A stretch of 64,000 nucleotides of DNA from Lysobacter enzymogenes (lineage in GTDB: Bacteria; Pseudomonadota; Gammaproteobacteria; Xanthomonadales; Xanthomonadaceae): the NCBI RefSeq assembly GCF_017355525.1, contig NZ_CP067395.1, forward strand, positions 2,604,001-2,668,000, read 5' to 3'. Positions 1 to 7,827 of the stretch are shown here, piece by piece (position 1 is the first letter of the stretch; every line of letters starts with the position of its first letter). A program made the translations under genes and the position numbers. The notes under the pieces were generated by a model. It searched no databases. It worked only from the letters and a program-made list of their open reading frames with translations, and had not been told where the DNA came from.

Positions 1-117
1 CGCACCCTGCATGCCGGCTCGGGCAGCCGCTACTGGCTGGTGCTCGGCGACGGCGGAGAGTTGCCGGTGGGCCGCGCCTACGTTGAGGGGCTGCGACGCG
101 AACTCGGGCTCGAATGA
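1..117 (+). CDS. LytTR-domain response regulator, C-terminal fragment
   Basis: The gene enters from the left edge; only its last 38 codons are visible, ending in TGA at 115-117. The peptide reads as the end of a LytTR DNA-binding domain: a beta-hairpin of the type YWLVLGDGGELPVGRAYVEGL followed by a short terminal helix, resembling the usual 'dG..lpvsR.y...l...l' ending. Such proteins are usually transcriptional regulators paired with a sensor kinase, but nothing of a receiver domain is inside the window, so the full architecture is unknown. Confidence 0.6.
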   Translation, partial: RTLHAGSGSRYWLVLGDGGELPVGRAYVEGLRRELGLE

Positions 118-168
118 GCGCGCTGCGGGCCCTGGCTGCGAACGGGTCTTGAAACATACCGGCGGCGC

Positions 169-684
169 TCAATCGTCGCTCGCCAGCAGCCGCGCGCGGC
201 GACGGCGCCGCTGATGTTCCAGCCGCGTCTGGCAGCGCTGCGAGTATTCGATCACTTGCCGCGACAGTTCCGGCCCGAACGCTTGCTCCACCGCCAGCGC
301 CGACCAGATTCCGCGTTCCAGCCAGCGGCTGTAGCGATGATGCAGATGCAGCCATTTGCCGAAGCGCTCCCGCGGCAGTTGCATCCAGTGGCGGCGCCCG
401 GTCATCACGGTCAATGCGGCTTCGACGAAAATCCGGTTGGCGTCGTGCTGGTTCGGGCGCAGACGGACCATCGGCCGAGCCGCCCGCAGGAACTGCGCCC
501 ATTCCTCGTCGTTCAGACGGACGAATCCCGATTCGTCCACCGGCGCCGACGGGCGCGTTTCGATCGCGGACGATGCCATCGGCGCCTCGTCCTTCGATGG
601 TTGGGCCGCCGGCTGCGGACGGTCCGCGCCTTGCATCGATACGGGCGCGCCGAAATCCGCTTGCGTTTCAGTTGCACGGTTCAT
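169..684 (-). CDS. Orphan IS5-type transposase N-terminal domain (DUF4096-like) protein
   Basis: A protein of 171 aa if started at the ATG at 684; an upstream in-frame ATG at 795 would add 37 unconvincing residues. The first 70 residues are low complexity. The rest matches the N-terminal domain of IS5-family transposases: 'LNDEEWAQFL', then 'VMTGRRHWMQLPRERFGKW' and 'RYSRWLERGIWSAL', the equivalents of the W..lLP, G..W..lP and rf..W...G.w signatures. The DDE catalytic half is absent; the protein ends instead in an Arg-rich tail. No terminal inverted repeats were recognised. It may be a domesticated DNA-binding protein or a transposase relic. An intact frame and GC-rich codon use favour a maintained gene, but the role is unknown. 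Confidence 0.6.
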   Translation of the reverse strand: MNRATETQADFGAPVSMQGADRPQPAAQPSKDEAPMASSAIETRPSAPVDESGFVRLNDEEWAQFLRAARPMVRLRPNQHDANRIFVEAALTVMTGRRHWMQLPRERFGKWLHLHHRYSRWLERGIWSALAVEQAFGPELSRQVIEYSQRCQTRLEHQRRRRRARLLASDD

Positions 685-1109
685 GCCGATTTCCGTAGGG
701 ACTGTCGTACTGCGGCGACGCCGGAACGGCGAGCGCCGCCACATCCAGGCGCGCGCCGTCCTGAGCGCGCATGCCCATGGCTCTTGCGTAAACACCCGCG
801 ATCCGCGGCCACAGCGCTACGCCCGAATTCGCTTCGGGCGCAGGCGGATCCTCGACGTTGCGCGCATCGGTGCGCCGTCGGCGGTCGGGGGCGAATCGAA
901 CGCGCATACGCCGCATCGGGCACGCACGCGCGACATTCGGTCCGCTATAGATCTAAACGCATGTGACGCGCGTCGCCCTACGTCTCGCGCATCTCCAACG
1001 AAAGTTACATTTGCATCCCTTGGCGCGTTGCGATGGTTCGACGACTGCTATGCGGCACAAGCGGCGTACTGCCCGCCAGTAGCGCTGCGATCAACCTCAC
1101 AACGAACGC

Positions 1110-1284
1110 ATGCGGCGCCTGGCCGACGGCCTCACCGATCAAGCGGTGAAAAGCGCCTTGAAGTCGGTGAACGAGCTGGCACAAAGGCTGCATCGACGGC
1201 GTCGATCAGCGCGCCGACAGGATCGGCGCGATGAACCCGGCGCCGACCGTTCCCCAGCCCGTCAGAGACCTTCGCTGGGCCTGA
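1110..1284 (+). pseudogene. Possible remnant of a trimeric autotransporter (YadA-like) C-terminus
   Basis: From the ATG at 1110 the first frame gives 'LADGLTDQAVKSALKSVNELAQRL'-type sequence (given here only as a description; key words are TDQAV and SVNELAQRL). About 1192 a different frame continues 'IDGVDQRADRIGAMNPAP' and stops with TGA at 1282-1284. Joined, the two resemble the coiled stalk and the 'RvDrvGAM' lead-in to the YadA membrane anchor found in Xanthomonadaceae adhesins. The four-strand beta anchor that should follow is missing. The call depends on short similarity and one inferred frameshift, so it is tentative. Confidence 0.3.
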
Positions 1285-1290
1285 GCGCCA

Positions 1291-1310
1291 ATAGTCTCTC
1301 GAGAAACTAT
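1291..1310. promoter_or_regulatory. 20-bp near-palindrome, possible operator
   Basis: ATAGTCTCTC directly followed by GAGAAACTAT gives a 10-bp dyad with one mismatched pair, centred on CTCGAG. It is in gene-poor DNA, about 690 bp upstream of the protease start, so any target gene is unclear. Confidence 0.25.
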
Positions 1311-2000
1311 CGGACTGGCCCGCGAGACCGCTATCGCTACGCGGCGCCGCGCAAGCGCCGGCCGACAAGTTCACGCTGCCGATGCCGATGCCGAAGGCCG
1401 CTCAAATCGACGGCGATCATTCCAAGCAACAAAAAAACACAAAAAACCGGCCTCGCGATGACGCCCCCTCATATCGGCGATCGAGCAAGCCGTCGCCGGA
1501 TTTCTATTGCGACACACACAACACTATTGCCGATGCGCGCGAACTCACCGACGGGCAAGTGTGAGAGCTATCACGACGAGCTCGAGGATTAGAGAGTAAC
1601 TAGCTTCAACAACGGAAGTGTTCGGATCGAACGCGCCGCGCCGACGACTGCCGAGCGTTGCGCGTGCGGACAGGGAGGTCGCCAGGCCTGTCTACGTCGG
1701 CCCTCATCCCGGAATTGCAGAAATTCGGCCCGGAACTCTCCTGTGCGCGCTTTGCGCGCCGACGCTTCGCCGCACGACGCATGCGCAAGAGCCCGGGAAT
1801 ATTCGCGGCACTCGGCGTAGTGCGAACCAAACACAGGGCGCACTGCCGCCCTGCTTCGCGGCCACGGACGGCCGCAGCGCGACAACGGACGCGTTCGTTG
1901 CCGCTACACCGCCCCCACCGGGCAGGAAGCATCGCGAGAGCGCAGGACGCGTTCGCCGATCGCTTGCCAATGGACTACCCCACCGACAATGGAGCGTGTT

Positions 2001-2990
2001 ATGAAAACTCTGGCTGCGTTTGGTTTGGTGTTGTTGATCTCGGCTCCGCTGGCGAACACCGCGGAAGCGCAACAAACGCCATTCAAGAAATTGAACGAGA
2101 AAGCCCGTTTCATCCACGGCGAAAACCTGGTGACCCGCGCGTTGCCGGAAACCGGCGCTTCCATCGACGCGCGCCTGCTGTCGCCTCGGCAAAAGGCGGC
2201 CGGGTTGAGCACGGTCATGGTCGCGCCCGACGGCGCGCAGTATGCGGCGACGATGAATCCCGAGGACGTGGCCATCTTCGAAAAGGCCATCGCCGACCTG
2301 GAAAAGGTCGGCCGCACGCCGGCTTCGTTTGGCACGCTGCCGGTCTTGCCGGCGGCGTATCGCAACGCCTTGTACACGCCCAAGGTCGTCATCGGCAACG
2401 ACGACCGCGTGCAGGTCACCAACACCGTCGTGGACCCGCACTGGCATATCGGCCGCATCGGCATCGGCTGCACCGGCACCTTGATCGGGCCGAAGCATGT
2501 GCTGACGGCGGGCCATTGCGTGTCCAACGGCTCCGGCACCTGGTATTCCGCGCTGGACTTCACCACGGCGCAGAACGGCAGCTACCAGCCCTGGGGCACG
2601 ACCACATGGGCGCGCGCGCTGACCACGACCGCCTGGCACAACGGCGCCGACAGCAATTTCGACTACGGCATGATCGTGCTGAGCTCGGCGCCGCACGGCG
2701 GCTACTCGGGCTGGGGCACCTATTCCAACGGCAACTATGTGATCACCGGCTATCCGGGCGAAAAGCCCTTCGGCACGATGTGGACGCATTCGGGGTCCGT
2801 GTCGACCAGCGGTTCGTATCGGCTGTGCTACACGATCGATACCTCGGGCGGCAACAGCGGCAGCGGCATCGCCGCCGGCGGCTATGTGCGCGGCATCCAC
2901 ACCACCGGATCGTCCAGCCAGAACTGCGGCACACGTCTGACCAGCACGGTGTACAACACCTTGCAGGGATGGATTTCGAGCAATCCCTGA
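2001..2990 (+). CDS. Secreted trypsin-fold serine endopeptidase (V8/glutamyl-endopeptidase-like, S1B)
   Basis: This 329-aa exported protease starts best at the ATG at 2001, which has GGAG at 1991-1994; an in-frame ATG at 1989 is less well placed. Residues 1-24 form a signal peptide (MKTLAAFGLVLLISAPLANTAEA). Residues 25 to about 125 look like a propeptide, as in secreted chymotrypsin-fold proteases. The mature domain carries the full triad: His172 in TAGHC, Asp221 in NFDYGMIVL and Ser286 in GGNSGSG. Family members cleave extracellular proteins, often after Glu, but specificity cannot be read here. It appears to be a single-gene unit. Four Cys residues in the mature part (GCTG, GHC, RLC, QNC) could form two disulfides. 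Confidence 0.88.
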   Translation: MKTLAAFGLVLLISAPLANTAEAQQTPFKKLNEKARFIHGENLVTRALPETGASIDARLLSPRQKAAGLSTVMVAPDGAQYAATMNPEDVAIFEKAIADLEKVGRTPASFGTLPVLPAAYRNALYTPKVVIGNDDRVQVTNTVVDPHWHIGRIGIGCTGTLIGPKHVLTAGHCVSNGSGTWYSALDFTTAQNGSYQPWGTTTWARALTTTAWHNGADSNFDYGMIVLSSAPHGGYSGWGTYSNGNYVITGYPGEKPFGTMWTHSGSVSTSGSYRLCYTIDTSGGNSGSGIAAGGYVRGIHTTGSSSQNCGTRLTSTVYNTLQGWISSNP

Positions 2991-3198
2991 GTTCGCTGCA
3001 TGGATTCGGAGCGGATCGATCCGGCGCCGATTGCCGTGAAGCGGAGCGGCATGTCCGCGACGGCGTCATGCGGTTCGACTCCGACGGTCTGCCACCGATA
3101 GACGCCAACGCACTGGATTCGATCCGAACCGGCGACACCGTGGCGCATCTCCGCGATGCGCCACGGCGTTCGACCGTCAACCAGCTTACGAGGCCAAC

Positions 3199-3480
3199 AT
3201 GAAATCCATCGCCCTGATCGCCGCGCTGACGCTGATGACCGGCTGCGGGCTCGACGGCAACCGAACGGCGCAGGCGCAAGCGCCGCTGGTCAGCGCGACG
3301 ATCGCCGGCAGCGCCGAGTCTCCGGATCCGGTACTGGCCAAGGTCATGGAGCTGGAGAAGCGCGGCGTGGTCAAGGACGTGGTCGTGCAGGAATCGTTCC
3401 CGGTGCAGATTCGCCTGCGCGCGCCTAAAGAAGTCATCGAGGAGTTGAACCGCATGCCGCGTACCGGCGGGTTGCGCTGA
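3199..3480 (+). CDS. Small predicted lipoprotein of unknown function
   Basis: The gene encodes 93 aa with a lipoprotein signal peptide: MKSIALIAALTLMTGCG, lipobox LMTGC, with lipidation expected at Cys16. The mature part is short and mixed alpha/beta, with 'VLAKVMELEKRGVVKDVVVQESFPVQIRL' as its core (described as a helix followed by two strands). No named family was recognised. It lies 208 bp downstream of the protease on the same strand, so it could be a periplasmic partner or inhibitor of the protease, but that is only a guess from position. Confidence 0.6.
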   Translation: MKSIALIAALTLMTGCGLDGNRTAQAQAPLVSATIAGSAESPDPVLAKVMELEKRGVVKDVVVQESFPVQIRLRAPKEVIEELNRMPRTGGLR

Positions 3481-3726
3481 TCCGAACTCGTTGCGGCCGG
3501 GCGATCGCATATGCGCGGAGGACGCCGTCGACAGTCTTGCTGATCGGGGGGCCGGTTCTTCGCCGGCCTCCCGTTCCGCACCGACGGCCATGCGCCGGCT
3601 TCCGCATCACGCTCGAACGGTCCGATTGCATGCACGGAGCCGGTCGGCGACAGCTTCGGTCCGCGACGCGCAGGCAACTGCGCGGGACATGCACGGGTAC
3701 GGTACGTCGAGCAGGAAGCCCCGGAC

Positions 3727-4479
3727 TCAGTTCGCGCCCGCGGCCGCAGCCGCAGCGACCTTGCCGACCCAGGCTCCCGCGTCGACGACACGCTGCGGGG
3801 CCTCCTCCCGGGCGACCCGTTCGAGCATCGCGCGATTCCTGTAGCTGCCGACGACCATGACGCGCTGGCCCGGGTGGTCGCGCACGGCCTTGCGCACCTG
3901 GCTGGCCATGTAGCCCTCCCATCGGGCCTGCGCGGCCGCGAACTCCGGGCCGGCCAGCGCGAACTGGGCCGACTGCAAGCCATGGGCCATCGCCGCGGTC
4001 TTTTCGTCCTGGATTTGTCCCGGCTGCTGCCAGTAGGCCAGCAGCGCTTCGTCGGTCGCCTCGTCCAGGCGGGCCAGGACGGCGGCTCCGGCCGGGTTGC
4101 GTTGTTTGAGCGTTGCGAACGCCGCGCCTGCCTGGCCGGTAATCTCTTTATAAAGATCGCCGCCGGGCTCCATGGCGACCGTATTGACCCGCATCTGGGC
4201 GAGCAAGGGCCAGATCACCGCCGGATATTCCGGCCGCCCCGGGGTCGGCTTTTTCTCCGCCAGTTCGTCGGGCCGGACCTCCAACACCAGGACGTCCGGG
4301 CGGAAGTCGGCGATCGCCGAGCGCAGTCGCTCATAACCGAAGGCCGGCTCGCGATCGTGCAGACCGTGCAGGGCGCCGACGACCACGACCCGGTCGTCGG
4401 CGTCGAACGCCTTGATCGAGCCGATCGCCAGCAACTGGAGGGGGAGAGCGAACAGCAAGGCGGAGTACATGTTGCGCAC
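3727..4479 (-). CDS. Secreted TraB/GumN/DUF5694-like protein of unknown function
   Basis: About 250 aa if translation starts at GTG 4479, preceded by GAGG nine bases upstream; the ATG at 4470 (MYSALLFALPLQ) is the alternative. The N-terminus is a signal peptide or membrane anchor ending near 'AIGSIKAF'. The body opens with a strand and His motif, 'VVVVGALHGLHD', followed by 'FRPDVLVLEVRPDEL', the layout seen in TraB/PrgY/GumN and DUF5694 proteins, and ends with 'QRVMVVGSYRNRAML'. These families are suspected hydrolases or metal-binding proteins, but the reaction is not established. The gene lies 102 bp downstream of the LytTR regulator on the same strand, so it may be co-transcribed with it. 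Confidence 0.6.
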   Translation of the reverse strand: MRNMYSALLFALPLQLLAIGSIKAFDADDRVVVVGALHGLHDREPAFGYERLRSAIADFRPDVLVLEVRPDELAEKKPTPGRPEYPAVIWPLLAQMRVNTVAMEPGGDLYKEITGQAGAAFATLKQRNPAGAAVLARLDEATDEALLAYWQQPGQIQDEKTAAMAHGLQSAQFALAGPEFAAAQARWEGYMASQVRKAVRDHPGQRVMVVGSYRNRAMLERVAREEAPQRVVDAGAWVGKVAAAAAAGAN

Positions 4480-4581
4480 GGCGGAGCACCTCGTTCCAGG
4501 ACCTGGAGGCACGCTAAGCCGGGGCCGCCCGCAGCGGCCAGCGCAATTCTGCGAGCGGGACCGCCCGGTCGGCGAGCGGGC

Positions 4582-5445
4582 TCAGCGGGCGCGGAAGCTC
4601 GCGAGGTTGTCCCGGTAGCGCCGGCTCAGGCGCAAGGTGTGGCCGCCCTGCAGGACCACATTGGCGTCGCCCCGGCCCAGGTTGCGGATCTCGCTGATCC
4701 GGTCCAGGCGCACGATCGCGCCGCGATGGATGCGTGCGAAGCCGGCCGGGAGCTCGTCGGTCAGCGCGGCGAGCGACCGGTCCATGAGCAGGCTGCGGCC
4801 GCCGGCGTGCACCTCGGCGTAGTCGCCGGCGGCGGCGATCCAATCGATCTCCTGAAAGCGGACCAGGCGCGAGCCGGCGCCGACGCGTATCCACAGCCCT
4901 TCGCTTTCGGGCCGTTCCGGCGCCGCTTCGGCGGCTTCGGCGACGTCGACAGCGTCGGGGCGCTGGCGCAGGTGCCGACGGATCAGCACGGCGATTATCA
5001 AGGCGGCATAGGCGAAGGCGGCCTTGTCGAAGTTGGCCAATACCACCGGCCCTACCATCGCCAACGGGTTCGCCAGCCCCGACCCGTAAACGGGCCAGAA
5101 AACCGCGACGAACAACGCGACGTGCAGTGCGCTGGCCACCAAGTATCCAAACACGGCGATGGCCGACTGCAGGCCCTTGTTCAAACCGCTTGCGAACAAG
5201 CGTTCGGCTGCGGCCATGATCGCCGGCGCCAGCACCGCCCACACCGAGAAGATCGCCGCGGTGTACCCCAGCGTGCCCCACCAATCCTGGGGACGGCCCC
5301 GGTAGGCGGCGAAAGCCTGCCCTTGAGCGGCGCTGACCAGGCTCACCAAGGCCCAAGCCGCCACGCCCAGCAGTATCGGGCGCACGCGGGGCGCAGGCAG
5401 GCGGGCCTGGATCCGGGTTCGAATCTTGTCCCACGCCTTGCGCAT
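4582..5445 (-). CDS. Membrane-anchored LytTR DNA-binding regulator
   Basis: 287 aa from the ATG at 5445 (MRKAWDKIRTRIQ); a longer frame to 5562 exists but its extra residues look non-coding. Four hydrophobic segments lie around residues 22-41, 53-77, 93-120 and 143-160. A LytTR domain follows at about 190-287: 'VRFQEIDWIAAAGDYAEVH', 'FARIHRGAIVRLDRI' and a terminal 'LRLSRRYRDNLASF'. There is no receiver domain. Membrane-bound LytTR proteins in this family are one-component regulators that respond to a membrane signal, sometimes with a small inhibitory partner. The TraB-like gene follows on the same strand. Confidence 0.82.
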   Translation of the reverse strand: MRKAWDKIRTRIQARLPAPRVRPILLGVAAWALVSLVSAAQGQAFAAYRGRPQDWWGTLGYTAAIFSVWAVLAPAIMAAAERLFASGLNKGLQSAIAVFGYLVASALHVALFVAVFWPVYGSGLANPLAMVGPVVLANFDKAAFAYAALIIAVLIRRHLRQRPDAVDVAEAAEAAPERPESEGLWIRVGAGSRLVRFQEIDWIAAAGDYAEVHAGGRSLLMDRSLAALTDELPAGFARIHRGAIVRLDRISEIRNLGRGDANVVLQGGHTLRLSRRYRDNLASFRAR

Positions 5446-5709
5446 CGAAGTTCGATTCTTTCGGGTAACTCGGAGCGTAAGTCTGCTGGGTTTTGCTGCG
5501 CTTGTAACCTGCCTTTCGTTGGCAGGATCCCGTGAGACGGCGCGGAGCGGATCCGCCCGCAAGCGCAGTATCGATGCCGCCGTCTACGGCACCCGACCGG
5601 TCGTGGGCGAAGACGGAAAGCCGCCACGCCTGCTCGGCCAACGTTATACGTTGCGCACCGCCAGCCACCCTGCGCCACCCGCGCCGCCGCGTGACAGACC
5701 GATGCGATC
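5446..5709. other. Intergenic region upstream of the LytTR gene
   Basis: This stretch separates the LytTR gene from the csbD terminator. It should hold the LytTR promoter, but no clear -35/-10 pair, operator or small gene was recognised. Confidence 0.4.
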
Positions 5710-5737
5710 GACGGCGCGCCCCGGAAGGCGCGCCGTC
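5710..5737 (-). terminator. Strong hairpin downstream of csbD
   Basis: An 11-bp perfect stem (GACGGCGCGCC and GGCGCGCCGTC) encloses a 6-nt loop, 35 bp after the csbD stop codon. It lacks a long U tract on the minus strand, so termination is likely but may be incomplete. Confidence 0.6.
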
Positions 5738-5772
5738 GTTTACGGCCAAGCCGAGTCAACCTGCGGCAAGCG

Positions 5773-5955
5773 TCACTTGTCCAACTTGTCGCGCACCTTG
5801 TCGGCGAGCTCGCCGGCCTTGGTCTGCGCCTTGCCGATGTTCTTTTCGGCGACGCCTTCGAGTTCGGTCTGGGTATCGCCGGTCATCTTGCCGATCGCTT
5901 CCTTGACCGAGCCCTTGACCTGCTTCGCCATGCCTTCGATACGGTTCTTGTCCAT
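5773..5955 (-). CDS. CsbD-family stress protein
   Basis: A 60-aa, highly charged, Lys/Glu-rich helical protein beginning MDKNRIEGMAKQVKGSVKEA, the hallmark of the CsbD family (general-stress proteins induced by envelope or osmotic stress; molecular role unresolved). Its length is typical. GAGG lies ten bases before the ATG. A 25-bp dyad (6047-6071), nearly identical to one upstream of the adjacent PAS-LuxR gene, lies 92-116 bp upstream of this start. This suggests direct control by that regulator, which is inference. A strong hairpin follows the gene. Confidence 0.88.
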   Translation of the reverse strand: MDKNRIEGMAKQVKGSVKEAIGKMTGDTQTELEGVAEKNIGKAQTKAGELADKVRDKLDK

Positions 5956-6046
5956 GTGGCACCTCGTAGTGGGGGTTAGCTCCCGGCGTCGGCGACGCCT
6001 GGGACGACGCCACTGTGCGCGTCCGCGAGTCGTTGCAACAGCGATG

Positions 6047-6071
6047 AATGCACCAACCCGGCTAGTGCGTT
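6047..6071. promoter_or_regulatory. Dyad operator candidate upstream of csbD
   Basis: AATGCAC, 11 nt, GTGCGTT. The flanking bases (CCA after the left arm, TA before the right arm, TTTG at the end) match the site at 7653-7677 exactly. The spacer is also the same length. It lies between csbD and the stop codon of the PAS-LuxR gene, so it is not coding. Confidence 0.55.
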
Positions 6072-6078
6072 TGCGCCG

Positions 6079-7590
6079 TCAGGAACGGCTGCGCTTCTTC
6101 GCCCTCGCCGGCGATCCGCCGGCGCTGCCGAAGAATCCGCGTTCGCGCGCCCAGACGATGGCCTCGCTGCGGCTGTGGACGCCGAGCTTCGAGTACAGCG
6201 CAGCCACATGGTTGCGAACGGTGTTCGGCGCCAGTTCCAGGCGCGCGGCGATTTCCTTGTCGGCCAGGCCCTCGCAAATCAAACCGAGAACGTCGCGCTC
6301 GCGCGCGGTCAGCTCGCCGAGCTCGGCCGACGGAGTCGACTGTCCATTGCGGCGCACGTTGGCCAGCTTCTCGATCAGCGTCTGGCTGAACCACGAGGCG
6401 TCCTGCATCACCGTCTCGATGGCGCTCACCAGTTCCAGTTCGTTGCGCTTGCGATCGCTGATGTCCATCAGCACGAGCAGGTAGCAGTCGGCGCCCTGAA
6501 TGCTCACGCTCTCGGCCGACACCAGACAGTCCAGCGCGCCGCCGTCCTTGCGCGCGATGCGGAATTCCAGATTCTGAAGCGCCGCCTGCTTGGTCAGAAC
6601 GTTGCCGACCTGCAAGGCATCGGCGGTGCGTTCGAACAGGCCGGAACCGGCCAGGGTCTTGCCGATCACGTCCTCGGCGCCGTAACCGGTCGCTGCGAAA
6701 AACGCTTCGTTGGTCTCCAGGATCGCCAAGCGATCGGCGCTGCACACCAACGTGGGCACCGGCGTGAGCTTGAACGCCTTGGCGAAACGCTCCTCGCTCT
6801 GGCGCAACGCGATTTCGGCTTTGCGTCGCGGCTCCAGGTCCATGAAGGTGAACAGCATGCAGGCTTCTTCGCCTACCTCGATGGGCTGTCCGGCGACGAT
6901 CACCAGCTTGCTGCCGCCGTCGGGCAGGCTGAGCTCGGCTTCCATCTGCGGGATCGTGGCGCCCTCTCCCAACCGCTGGATCGCCAATTCGCGATTCTGC
7001 GCGCCCTCCAGCACATCCAGCTCGTACACCGAACGGCCGATGACCCGGTCGCGCTCGTGGCCGGTCATCTCCAGGAAGCCCTGATTGACCTTGATGTAGC
7101 GCAAGTCGCCGAGCCGGCAAATGACTGCGGGCGAAGGATTGGCGTTGAAGGTTTTCTCGAAGCGCTGCTCCGCGCTCGCCCAGTCGGTGGCGTCGGCGAG
7201 GATCAGGACCAAACAGTCCGGTGCGCCATCGGCATCCGTCAGCACCAGGCTGCGCACGCGGTGGACCCAGCGCGCATCCGCATCCGCGACCGGAACGACT
7301 TCGACGACCACGTCGCTGAAGGCTTCGCCCGCGACGACCCGGTCGATCGGATAACTGCCTTCGCTCAGGCGATGGTGGTTGCGATAGCGCAATTCATAAC
7401 GGTCGCGGTATTCGCTCACGGTCGCCCCGAGGCCTTCGATCGCCTCCACGCCATGCATCTTCAGCGCGGCGTCGTTGGCCCAGACGATGCGTTGATCGGG
7501 CTCGACGAGGATCACGCCGTCGCTGAGTCCGCGGATGATCTGCTGCAGTTGCTGTCGGTCGGTCTGGCGTTGCAGGACGGGGTCGTTCAT
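6079..7590 (-). CDS. Triple-PAS sensor with C-terminal LuxR-type HTH
   Basis: 503 aa from the ATG at 7590 (MNDPVLQRQTDRQQLQQIIR). An in-frame ATG at 7749 exists, but it would place the 7653-7677 dyad inside the coding region, so the shorter start is preferred. Three PAS-like segments lie at about 15-140, 145-265 and 275-395; the second and third show the usual 'GYGAEDVIGK' and 'HERDRVIGRSVYEL' signatures. A short helical linker leads to a LuxR HTH at about 432-492 ('LTARERDVLGLICEGLADKEIA', 'NTVRNHVAALYSKLGVHSRSEA'). It is probably a cytoplasmic one-component regulator with an unknown ligand, and may control itself, csbD and the divergent membrane protein. Confidence 0.85.
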   Translation of the reverse strand: MNDPVLQRQTDRQQLQQIIRGLSDGVILVEPDQRIVWANDAALKMHGVEAIEGLGATVSEYRDRYELRYRNHHRLSEGSYPIDRVVAGEAFSDVVVEVVPVADADARWVHRVRSLVLTDADGAPDCLVLILADATDWASAEQRFEKTFNANPSPAVICRLGDLRYIKVNQGFLEMTGHERDRVIGRSVYELDVLEGAQNRELAIQRLGEGATIPQMEAELSLPDGGSKLVIVAGQPIEVGEEACMLFTFMDLEPRRKAEIALRQSEERFAKAFKLTPVPTLVCSADRLAILETNEAFFAATGYGAEDVIGKTLAGSGLFERTADALQVGNVLTKQAALQNLEFRIARKDGGALDCLVSAESVSIQGADCYLLVLMDISDRKRNELELVSAIETVMQDASWFSQTLIEKLANVRRNGQSTPSAELGELTARERDVLGLICEGLADKEIAARLELAPNTVRNHVAALYSKLGVHSRSEAIVWARERGFFGSAGGSPARAKKRSRS

Positions 7591-7652
7591 GGCCGGTCGC
7601 AGCTGGGGGAGCGGCGATGATCGTGTAGAGGATGTGATCGCCGGATGAGACG

Positions 7653-7677
7653 AATGCACCAGATCCAGTAGTGCATT
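7653..7677. promoter_or_regulatory. Dyad operator candidate in the PAS-LuxR / membrane-protein divergent region
   Basis: AATGCAC, 11 nt, GTGCATT: a perfect 7-bp inverted repeat, extended to 8 of 9 if the flanking CA/TA are counted. It lies 63-87 bp upstream of the PAS-LuxR start at 7590 and about 150 bp upstream of the divergent gene at 7828. See the matching site at 6047. Confidence 0.6.
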
Positions 7678-7827
7678 TGAAAGACGCCCAGACGCATTCG
7701 CGTGCGCAGACTGGATCCAGGACAACGGCCGCTCGGCGAAACCCGCCAAGCGCTATCCGGTGGATGGACACCGCACAGCGCCGTCGAGCCGTTCGAACCT
7801 GCCCCCCACTGCAATTCGAGGTAATCC

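Larger units (their letters stand above)
685..2000. other. Gene-poor stretch of about 1.3 kb
   Basis: No convincing intact gene lies between the transposase-domain gene and the protease. Codon periodicity is weak and the local composition is more AT-rich than in neighbouring genes, especially at 1400-1560. Two things stand out: a possible frameshifted adhesin remnant (1110-1284) and a 20-bp near-palindrome at 1291-1310. The remainder looks like decayed sequence. Confidence 0.5.
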
